Assembly (NCBI RefSeq): GCF_018614615.1
Contig: NZ_JAGGOK010000056.1
Coordinates: forward strand, 1-64,000
DNA: 64,000 nt
DNA from: Streptomyces sp. ISL-100
GTDB lineage: Bacteria; Actinomycetota; Actinomycetes; Streptomycetales; Streptomycetaceae
Direction of reading: 5' to 3'
Part shown: piece by piece, positions 57,535-64,000 of the stretch
How positions within the stretch are numbered: the first letter of the stretch is position 1
Layout of the letters: every line of letters begins with the position of its first letter
Notes under the pieces: model-generated
Databases searched by the model: none
What the model saw: the letters and a program-made list of their open reading frames with translations, nothing else
Told to the model about the DNA's origin: nothing
Made by a program: the position numbers and the translations under genes

Positions 57535-58302
57535 TCAGAAACGCCCGGCGCCCAGGTCCCGGGACACCGCACGGGCGCAGTCCCGTACGGCCGCTACGAG
57601 GTCGGGGCGGAGCTCTCCGCCCTCACCGCAGACCCGCTCCACCGCGCCGGTGACGCCGACCGCGCCGACGGGCATCCGCCGGCGATCGTGGATGGGCGCG
57701 GCGATCGAGGCCACCCCGTCCCAGGTCTCCTCCACGTCGGCGGCCCACCCGCGCGCGCGGGTCAGGTCGAGCACCTTCTCGAAGTCGTCCACGTCCGTGA
57801 TCGTGCGCGGAGTGAAGGTCTTGCGCTCGGTCTCGACGACCTCGTTGTGCGCCACCGGGTCGTACGCCGACAGCACCTTGCCCAGGGCGGAGGAGTGCAG
57901 CGGCTGCATCGCGCCGACCTCCAGCACCTGCCGGCTGTCGTCCGGCCGGAAGACGTGGTGAACGATCAGTACGCCCTTCTGGTGCAGTACGCCCAGGTAG
58001 ACGCTCTCGCCGCTGGAGCGCGCCAGGTCGTCGGTCCACACCAGCGCGCGGGCGCGCAGCTCATGGACGTCCAGATAGGTGCTGCCCAGGCGCAGCAGCT
58101 CGGCGCCCAGCTGATAGCGGCCGGACGCGGAATCCTGTTCGACGAAACCCTCCGCCTGGAGGGTGCGAAGGATGCCGTGGGCCGTACCCTTGGCAAGTCC
58201 GAGGGACGAGGCCACTTCGGACAGGCCGAGCCTGCGCTCGCCACCCGCGAGCAGACGCAGCATCGCTGCCGCCCGCTCGAGCGACTGGATGTTCTTCGCC
58301 AT
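57535..58302 (-). CDS. gylR: glycerol operon regulator GylR (IclR family)
   Basis: The 255-residue protein begins MAKNIQSLERAAAMLRLLAG, has an IclR winged helix (LGLSEVASSLGLAKGTAHGI, LRTLQAEGFVEQD) and an IclR effector domain (MQPLHSSALGKVLSAY, GWAADVEETWDGVASIAAPI). It is the repressor of glycerol catabolism and lies just upstream of glpF on the same strand, as in S. coelicolor. ATG 58302 follows GGAGGTGG. Confidence 0.94.
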   Translation of the reverse strand: MAKNIQSLERAAAMLRLLAGGERRLGLSEVASSLGLAKGTAHGILRTLQAEGFVEQDSASGRYQLGAELLRLGSTYLDVHELRARALVWTDDLARSSGESVYLGVLHQKGVLIVHHVFRPDDSRQVLEVGAMQPLHSSALGKVLSAYDPVAHNEVVETERKTFTPRTITDVDDFEKVLDLTRARGWAADVEETWDGVASIAAPIHDRRRMPVGAVGVTGAVERVCGEGGELRPDLVAAVRDCARAVSRDLGAGRF

Positions 58303-58454
58303 GCTCGGCCACCTCCACCTCGGTTCGACAATGCTGAACACTATCGGCTCATGCCGACCTGGTGTCACCGCCAGGGGTTGGCCCAGCGACCGTGAGCCAT
58401 CAGAGCACGACAACCGTCCGCCCCGTGGGACGCCTTCACGCCATGGACGGGGTC

Positions 58455-58516
58455 ACGGCTACGCTGGCCAGGTGCGCCTTCCGCCGGGAAGCCGCAAAGC
58501 CGACAGCCGTCGCACC
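58455..58516 (+). promoter_or_regulatory. possible pseudoknotted leader of metH
   Basis: ACGGCT (58455-58460) can pair with AGCCGT (58505-58510), and GGTGCG (58471-58476) with CGCACC (58511-58516). The two helices interleave, which is a pseudoknot topology. A small hairpin CTTCC-GCCG-GGAAG lies inside. The 3' end is 15 bases before the metH start, next to the GGGAG ribosome site. I do not recognise a cobalamin, SAM or SAH riboswitch consensus. Confidence 0.35.
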
Positions 58517-58531
58517 CCAGGGAGCAGATCC

Positions 58532-61500
58532 ATGGCCTCGTTGCCAACCCCAACGCCTGCCAGCCACAGCAGCCGCGCAGACGCCCTCCGCGAAGCACTC
58601 GCCAGTCGAGTCGTGGTCGCCGACGGGGCGATGGGCACCATGCTCCAGGCGCAGGACCCCAGCCTCGAGGACTTCGAGAACCTCGAAGGCTGCAACGAGA
58701 TCCTCAACATCACCCGCCCCGACATCGTGCGCACCGTCCACGAGGAGTACTTCGCGGTCGGCGTGGACTGCGTCGAGACCAACACCTTCGGCGCGAACTT
58801 CGCCGCGCTCGCCGAGTACGACATCCCCGAGCGCGTCTTCGAGCTGTCCGAGTCGGGCGCCCGCATCGCCCGCGAGGTCGCGGACGAGTTCGCGGCCAAG
58901 GACGGCCGCCAGCGCTGGGTGCTGGGCTCCATGGGACCCGGTACGAAGCTGCCGACGCTGGGCCACGCCCCGTACATCACGCTGCGCGACGCCTACCAGC
59001 AGAACGCCGAAGGCATGCTCGCGGGCGGCGCTGACGCGCTCCTGGTGGAGACCACCCAGGACCTGCTCCAGACCAAGTCGGCGATCATCGGCGCCCGCCG
59101 CGCCATGGACGTCGCCGGCATCAGCGTCCCCCTGATCTGCTCCGTGACGGTCGAGACCACCGGCACCATGCTGCTGGGCTCCGAGATCGGCGCCGCGCTG
59201 ACCGCGCTGGAGCCGCTCGGCATCGACATGATCGGCCTGAACTGCGCCACCGGCCCGGCCGAGATGAGCGAGCACCTGCGCTACCTCGCCCGCCACTCGC
59301 GCGTCCCGATCTCCGCCATGCCCAACGCCGGCCTGCCCGTCCTCGGCAGGAACGGCGCGCACTACCCCCTGTCGGCCGAGGAGCTGGCCGACGCCCAGGA
59401 AGCCTTCGTCCGCGACTACGGCCTCTCCCTGGTGGGCGGCTGCTGCGGTACGACGCCCGAGCACCTGCGCCAGGTCGTCGAGCGGGTACGCGACCTGACC
59501 CCGACCGCCCGCGACCCGCGCCCCGAGCCCGGCGCCGCCTCCCTCTACCAGACCGTCCCCTTCCGTCAGGACACGTCGTACCTGGCCATTGGCGAGCGTA
59601 CGAACGCCAACGGGTCGAAGAAGTTCCGCGAGGCCATGCTGGAGGGCCGCTGGGACGACTGCGTGGAGATGGCCCGCGACCAGATCCGCGAGGGCGCGCA
59701 CATGCTCGACCTGTGCGTCGACTACGTCGGGCGGGACGGCGCCGCCGACATGGCCGAGCTGGCCGGCCGGTTCGCCACCGCCTCCACCCTGCCCATCGTG
59801 CTGGACTCCACCGAGCTGGACGTGCTGCGGGCCGGCCTGGAGAAGCTCGGCGGGCGCGCCGTCATCAACTCGGTCAACTACGAGGACGGCGACGGCCCCG
59901 AGTCCCGCTTCCAGAAGGTCACCAAGCTGGCGCGGGAGCACGGCGCCGCGCTGATGGCGCTGACCATCGACGAGGAGGGCCAGGCCCGCTCGGTCGAGCA
60001 CAAGGTCGCCGTCGCCGAGCGGATCATCGACGAGCTGACCGGCAACTGGGGCATCCATGAGTCGGACATCCTCATCGACTGCCTCACGTTCACCATCTGC
60101 ACCGGCCAGGAGGAGTCCCGCAAGGACGGCGTCAACACGATCGAGGCCATCCGCGAGCTCAAGCGGCGCCACCCCGACGTGCAGACCACGCTGGGTCTGT
60201 CGAACATCTCCTTCGGCCTCAACCCGGCCGCCCGCATCGTCCTGAACTCCGTGTTCCTCGACGAGTGCGTGAAGGCCGGCCTGGACTCGGCCATCGTGCA
60301 CGCGAGCAAGATCCTGCCGATCGCCCGCCTCGGCGAGGAGCAGATCAAGGTCGCGCTGGACCTGATCTACGACCGGCGTGCGGAGGGTTACGACCCGCTG
60401 CAGCGGTTCCTGGAGCTGTTCGAGGGCGTCGACACCAAGTCGATGAAGGCCGGAAAGGCCGAGGAGCTCCTCGCACTGCCGCTCGACGAGCGGCTTCAGC
60501 GCCGCATCATCGACGGCGAGAAGAAGGGCCTGGAGACCGACCTCGACGAGGCGCTGACCGAGCGGCCCGCGCTGGAGATCGTCAATGACACGCTGCTGGC
60601 GGGTATGAAGGTCGTCGGTGAGCTCTTCGGCTCCGGCCAGATGCAGCTGCCGTTCGTGCTCCAGTCGGCCGAGGTCATGAAGACCGCGGTGGCCTATCTG
60701 GAGCCGCACATGGAGAAGACGGACGACGAGGGCAAGGGCACCATCGTGCTGGCCACCGTCCGCGGCGACGTCCATGACATCGGCAAGAACCTCGTCGACA
60801 TCATCCTGTCCAACAACGGCTACACCGTCGTCAACCTCGGCATCAAGCAGCCCGTCTCCGCGATCCTGGAGGCCGCCGAGGAGCACCGCGCCGACGTCAT
60901 CGGCATGTCGGGTCTCCTGGTCAAGTCCACCGTGATCATGAAGGAGAACCTCCAGGAGCTCAACCAGCGCAAGATGGCCGCCGACTTCCCGGTCATCCTC
61001 GGCGGTGCGGCGCTGACGAGGGCGTACGTCGAACAGGATCTGCACGAGATCTACGAGGGCGAAGTCCGCTACGCCCGCGACGCGTTCGAGGGCCTGCGCC
61101 TGATGGACGCCCTCATCGGCGTCAAGCGCGGCGTCCCCGGCGCCAAGCTCCCCGAACTCAAGCAGCGCCGCGTGCCGACGAAGGCCACGATCGCGGTGCT
61201 CGAAGTCGAAGAGCCCGAAGGTTCCGTACGCTCCGACGTCTCCGTCGACAACCGGATCCCGGAGCCGCCGTTCTGGGGCACCCGCGTCGTCAAGGGCATC
61301 GGCCTGAAGGAGTACGCCTCCTGGCTCGACGAGGGCGCGCTGTTCAAGGGGCAGTGGGGCCTCAAGCAGGCGCGGACCGGCGACGGGCCGACGTACGAAG
61401 AGCTCGTCGAGACCGAGGGCCGCCCGCGGCTGCGCGGCTGGCTGGAGCAGCTCCACACCAGGAACCTGCTCGAAGCCGCCGTCGTCTACGGGTACTTCCC

Positions 61501-62050
61501 CTGTCACTCCAAGGGCGACGACCTGATCCTCCTCAACGACGACGGATCCGAGCGCACCCGCTTCACCTTCCCGCGCCAGCGCCGCGGCCGCCGCCTGTGC
61601 CTGGCCGACTTCTTCCGCCCGGAGGAGTCCGGCGAGACGGACGTGGTGGGTCTCCAGGTCGTCACCGTGGGGTCGAAGATCGGCGAGGCCACGGCCGAGC
61701 TGTTCGAATCGAACTCCTACCGTGACTACCTCGAACTGCATGGCCTTTCCGTCCAGTTGGCGGAGGCCCTCGCCGAGTACTGGCACGCCCGCGTCCGCAG
61801 CGAGCTCGGCTTCGGGGCCGAGGACCCGGACGCCGTCGAGGACATGTTCGCGCTGAAGTACCGCGGTGCGCGTTTCTCGCTCGGTTACGGCGCCTGCCCC
61901 GACCTGGAGGACCGCGCGAAGATCGCGGAGCTGCTTCAGCCCGAGCGCATCGGTGTCCACCTCTCGGAGGAGTTCCAGCTCCACCCCGAGCAGTCCACCG
62001 ACGCGATCGTCATCCACCACCCCGAGGCGAAGTACTTCAACGCGCGCTAA
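58532..62050 (+). CDS. metH: cobalamin-dependent methionine synthase
   Basis: The 1172-residue enzyme has all four modules. The homocysteine-binding domain carries zinc cysteines in GLNCATGP and VGGCCGTTPEH. The folate-binding domain has YLAIGERTNANGSKKFREAM. The B12 cap and B12-binding domain have the cobalt-ligating histidine in VRGDVHDIGKNLVDIILSNN near residue 748. The C-terminal AdoMet activation domain has RGARFSLGYGACPDLEDRAK. It makes methionine from homocysteine and 5-methyl-THF. ATG 58532 follows GGGAG; the longer frame upstream overlaps gylR and is not used. Confidence 0.97.
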   Translation: MASLPTPTPASHSSRADALREALASRVVVADGAMGTMLQAQDPSLEDFENLEGCNEILNITRPDIVRTVHEEYFAVGVDCVETNTFGANFAALAEYDIPERVFELSESGARIAREVADEFAAKDGRQRWVLGSMGPGTKLPTLGHAPYITLRDAYQQNAEGMLAGGADALLVETTQDLLQTKSAIIGARRAMDVAGISVPLICSVTVETTGTMLLGSEIGAALTALEPLGIDMIGLNCATGPAEMSEHLRYLARHSRVPISAMPNAGLPVLGRNGAHYPLSAEELADAQEAFVRDYGLSLVGGCCGTTPEHLRQVVERVRDLTPTARDPRPEPGAASLYQTVPFRQDTSYLAIGERTNANGSKKFREAMLEGRWDDCVEMARDQIREGAHMLDLCVDYVGRDGAADMAELAGRFATASTLPIVLDSTELDVLRAGLEKLGGRAVINSVNYEDGDGPESRFQKVTKLAREHGAALMALTIDEEGQARSVEHKVAVAERIIDELTGNWGIHESDILIDCLTFTICTGQEESRKDGVNTIEAIRELKRRHPDVQTTLGLSNISFGLNPAARIVLNSVFLDECVKAGLDSAIVHASKILPIARLGEEQIKVALDLIYDRRAEGYDPLQRFLELFEGVDTKSMKAGKAEELLALPLDERLQRRIIDGEKKGLETDLDEALTERPALEIVNDTLLAGMKVVGELFGSGQMQLPFVLQSAEVMKTAVAYLEPHMEKTDDEGKGTIVLATVRGDVHDIGKNLVDIILSNNGYTVVNLGIKQPVSAILEAAEEHRADVIGMSGLLVKSTVIMKENLQELNQRKMAADFPVILGGAALTRAYVEQDLHEIYEGEVRYARDAFEGLRLMDALIGVKRGVPGAKLPELKQRRVPTKATIAVLEVEEPEGSVRSDVSVDNRIPEPPFWGTRVVKGIGLKEYASWLDEGALFKGQWGLKQARTGDGPTYEELVETEGRPRLRGWLEQLHTRNLLEAAVVYGYFPCHSKGDDLILLNDDGSERTRFTFPRQRRGRRLCLADFFRPEESGETDVVGLQVVTVGSKIGEATAELFESNSYRDYLELHGLSVQLAEALAEYWHARVRSELGFGAEDPDAVEDMFALKYRGARFSLGYGACPDLEDRAKIAELLQPERIGVHLSEEFQLHPEQSTDAIVIHHPEAKYFNAR

Positions 62051-62084
62051 GTCCGGACGAGTCGTACACTGGTCGGTCCAGTGC

Positions 62085-62121
62085 AGGCCGGTCGCCTTCC
62101 CCCTGGGGAGACGGCCGGCCT
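62085..62121 (+). terminator. hairpin between metH and the HAD gene
   Basis: AGGCCGGTCG (62085-62094) pairs with CGGCCGGCCT (62112-62121) with one T-G; the inner CCCC and GGGG extend it. TTCTCG follows. Confidence 0.65.
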
Positions 62122-62148
62122 TCTCGTCCCTTCAGGAGGTGTGCCCGG

Positions 62149-62862
62149 ATGACCAGTACCGTCCCCGCGCCCAGTACCCGTATGGCCGAAGGCTCGGCCC
62201 TGCAGGCCGTTTTTCTCGACATGGACGGCACCCTGGTCGACACCGAGGGATTCTGGTGGGAGGCCGAGGCCGAGGTTTTCGCCGATCTCGGCCACGTGCT
62301 GGACGAGGCGTGGCGCGACGTGGTGGTCGGCGGGCCGATGACACGCAGTGCGGGCTACCTCATCAAGGTGACCGGCGCGGACATCACACTGCCCGAGCTC
62401 ACGGTGCTGCTCAACGACCGCTTCGAGAAGCGCATCGGGCGGGGAGTGCCGCTGATGCCGGGCGCGGCGCGGCTGCTCGCGGAACTGGCGGCGCACGAGG
62501 TGCCCACCGCCCTGGTCTCCGCCTCGCACCGGCGCATCATCGACCGCGTCCTGGAGTCGCTGGGGCCGGAGATGTTCACCCTCACGGTCGCGGGCGACGA
62601 GGTGGCCCGTACGAAACCGCACCCGGACCCGTATCTGCACGCCGCCGCGATGCTCGGCGCCGAGCCCGGCAGATGCGCGGTCGTCGAGGACACGGCGACC
62701 GGTGTGGCGGCCGCCGAGGCGGCGGGCTGCCGCGTGGTGGCCGTCCCGTCCGTCGCGCCGATCGCGCCCGCGCGCGGCCGGATGGTCGTGGGATCGCTCG
62801 AAGAAGTCGATCTCGCCTTTCTCACGACTTTGATCACACGGATGAACCGAACCGCGCACTGA
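62149..62862 (+). CDS. HAD-superfamily hydrolase (beta-phosphoglucomutase/phosphatase-like)
   Basis: The 237-residue HAD protein has the nucleophile motif AVFLDMDGTLVDTEGFWWEA near residues 20-39, the second motif PTALVSASHRRIID, the lysine in ARTKPHPDPYLHAA and the acidic AVVEDTATGVAAAEAAG. It is a small-molecule phosphatase or mutase; the substrate is unknown. AGGAGG precedes the ATG. It follows metH by about 100 bases with a hairpin between. Confidence 0.9.
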   Translation: MTSTVPAPSTRMAEGSALQAVFLDMDGTLVDTEGFWWEAEAEVFADLGHVLDEAWRDVVVGGPMTRSAGYLIKVTGADITLPELTVLLNDRFEKRIGRGVPLMPGAARLLAELAAHEVPTALVSASHRRIIDRVLESLGPEMFTLTVAGDEVARTKPHPDPYLHAAAMLGAEPGRCAVVEDTATGVAAAEAAGCRVVAVPSVAPIAPARGRMVVGSLEEVDLAFLTTLITRMNRTAH

Positions 62863-63347
62863 GCGTATTCGCGCATCGGGCGGAAACTGAGGGCATTGGG
62901 CCGTGCGTTTTACGTGACACACGGAACCGGAAATGCACAGTCGGTCATAAGCCCTGATCGGGTGACGTTAGTCACCCCCAGGCCTGCCCCGATCGGCGCC
63001 CAAGGGCGTCAAAGCGGCCTTCTCGGGCCGTATTTGGCGCCCTTGTGTCCTGATTGGTGGAGTAGTGTACGAATCATTCCCGTCCCGCGGTGATGACCCG
63101 CCGGGAATCGTGATCGCCGGCCGATAACGGGTCGGCCCGGCCCCGGTAAAGCCCTCCGGGCGATTCCCACTAATCTCAACACGAGAACTTCGCCGCATCA
63201 CCACGTGCCTCAACACTCAACCAGTTGCTGGGGCCACGGAACCGATCGCTCTGATCCGGCCCGATCGCTCCGCCCCGACCGGGCGGCCGCGGCGGAGTGT
63301 CCCGTACACCGCTGAGACCCAGTGCCGGATGAGGGAGAACGTCCAGG
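62863..63347. other. 485-base gap upstream of the solute-binding protein gene
   Basis: No gene is seen. GGGTGAC-GTTA-GTCACCC (62960-62977) is a perfect hairpin and may end the HAD transcript. Further small inverted repeats occur (GGCGCCCAAGGGCG at about 62996). The region before 63348 is somewhat AT-richer at 63050-63090 and probably contains the promoter of the transporter gene, but no convincing -35/-10 pair was found. Confidence 0.4.
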
Positions 63348-64000
63348 ATGAACCGCAAGACTTTGGTGCTGCCGGCTGTGATTGGCCTGCTCGCGCCCGT
63401 GCTCGCCGGGTGCGGCGGCGCGGACAGCGGAGGCAAGGGCGGTGCCATTGTCGTGGGCACCACGGACCAGTTCGTGGCGACGAAGGACGCGCCCGCGCCC
63501 TTCGACCCGGCGTTCGCCTATGACGCCGGCGCCTGGAACGTCCTGCGGCAGACCGTCCAGATGCTGATGCGCGTCCCGCGCGGCGGCGGCGAGCCGGTGC
63601 CGGACGCGGCCTCCAAGTGCGGCTTCACGGACACCCAGAACGAGAGCTACCGCTGCACCCTGCGCAGCGGGCTGAAGTTCGCCGACGGTGACGCGCTCAC
63701 CGCCGAGGACGTCAAGTTCTCGATCGACCGCGTACTGAAGATCAAGAACAACAACGGACCGATCGCACTGCTGTCGAACATCGACACGATAGAGACCAAC
63801 GGGGACCACGGGATCGTCTTCCACCTGAAGACGCCGGACGCCACGTTTCCGTACAAGATCGCGACGCCTGCCGCCGGGATCGTCGACTCCGACACGTACA
63901 AGACGGACAAGCTCCGGGACGGATTCGACGCCGAGGGCTCGGGCCCGTACACGCTGAAAACCGAAACCGAGGGCGAGCGGGTCGTCAGGGCGGTCTTCAC
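63348..64000 (+). CDS. family-5 (oligopeptide-type) ABC transporter substrate-binding lipoprotein, N-terminal part
   Basis: The frame is open from ATG 63348 to the window end (217 residues seen of an expected 500-550). A lipoprotein signal, MNRKTLVLPAVIGLLAPVLA, is followed by GC, giving the lipobox LAGC. The mature part has FDPAFAYDAGAWNVLRQTVQ and YRCTLRSGLKFADGDALTAEDVKFSIDRVL, the hallmark of SBP_bac_5 proteins that bind peptides, nickel or sugars. GGGAGAA lies upstream at 63332. The permease and ATPase genes should follow beyond the window. Confidence 0.9.
   Translation, partial: MNRKTLVLPAVIGLLAPVLAGCGGADSGGKGGAIVVGTTDQFVATKDAPAPFDPAFAYDAGAWNVLRQTVQMLMRVPRGGGEPVPDAASKCGFTDTQNESYRCTLRSGLKFADGDALTAEDVKFSIDRVLKIKNNNGPIALLSNIDTIETNGDHGIVFHLKTPDATFPYKIATPAAGIVDSDTYKTDKLRDGFDAEGSGPYTLKTETEGERVVRAVF

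Noticed and set aside
58440..58531. Cobalamin, SAM-II, SAM-IV or SAH riboswitch before metH
   Set aside because: None of the conserved sequence boxes I know for these classes is present; only a pseudoknot-compatible pairing was kept, at low confidence.
58436..62020. Very long open frames opposite metH and other genes (also 759-2330, 6841-9273, 16776-18446, 19927-21783)
   Set aside because: They are antisense or shifted frames kept open by high third-position GC. Their translations are Arg/Gly/Pro/Ala-rich with no domain, and the opposite frames carry clear protein families.
1..64000. Secondary-metabolite gene cluster
   Set aside because: No polyketide, non-ribosomal peptide, terpene or RiPP core enzymes were found. 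The flavoprotein, LLM and diiron enzymes lie in separate, unrelated units.

Overview
The window is high-GC actinobacterial DNA and is almost certainly from a Streptomyces chromosome. Evidence: mycothiol ligase mshC beside its usual trio (MSMEG_4193-type phosphatase, DUF3090 protein, SCO1664-family protein); a chaplin pair (chpH plus a long sortase-anchored chaplin); the glycerol locus gylR-glpF-glpK-glpD next to metH; many GTG starts; and Streptomyces-type 3'-end repeats. The order metH / gylR-glpFKD / mshC trio / chaplins / gluconate genes matches what I recall of the S. coelicolor region around SCO1657-SCO1680. All functions come from reading translations; nothing was searched.

Layout. 1-504: right end of an IS200/IS605-type element inside the 3' part of a penicillin-acylase gene. 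711-3564: an alpha/beta hydrolase and a NamZ-type exo-muramidase. 3736-9243: an acyl-CoA module of SDR, frameshifted acyl-CoA ligase, TetR regulator, acyl-CoA dehydrogenase and APH-like kinase. The last two resemble a split ACAD10/11 or LvaC/LvaA pair, and both promoters carry the same TetR-like palindrome. 9349-18371: a metallo-beta-lactamase-fold protein, a His-rich protein, HxlR and a divergent NAD(P)-binding protein, two DUF202 proteins, a Nudix hydrolase, an FAD dehydrogenase, an ASCH protein, a helical-repeat protein and an APC permease. 18435-24856: a Mo-enzyme with b-type cytochrome, the gluconate locus (gntP carries an in-frame amber), and a GntR regulator with an amino-acid permease. 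25064-29850: TetR, a decayed membrane-protein gene, an amidohydrolase, and a mycothiol-dependent formaldehyde dehydrogenase with a metallo-hydrolase.

29887-35776 is a 5.9 kb integrated element in the 3' end of tRNA-Leu(GAG). It is bounded by a perfect 26-bp direct repeat. It carries an Scr1-type regulator with DUF6879 and a small acidic protein, several small proteins (DUF7848-like, DUF397, zinc ribbon), a DUF3987 ATPase, a BRCT-Lsr2 fusion and a 5'-truncated tyrosine integrase. It looks like an internally deleted relative of actinomycete integrative elements.

35976-51253: M20 peptidase, chaplins, small conserved genes, a RecD2-like protein whose ATPase motifs are degenerate, aldo/keto reductase, LLM oxidoreductase, a ferritin-like protein, CorA, the mshC cluster, and a Tat-exported beta-propeller-like protein. 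51315-64000: PAC2 protein, FadR-type regulator, glpD-glpK-glpF-gylR, divergent metH with a structured leader, a HAD phosphatase, and the start of a family-5 solute-binding lipoprotein that runs off the window.

Four genes are broken: the acylase by an IS, the acyl-CoA ligase by one extra C, gntP by a TAG codon, and a small membrane protein by two frameshifts. These are either recent gene loss or sequence errors. Many gene ends carry strong hairpins or members of two dispersed 3'-end repeat families.
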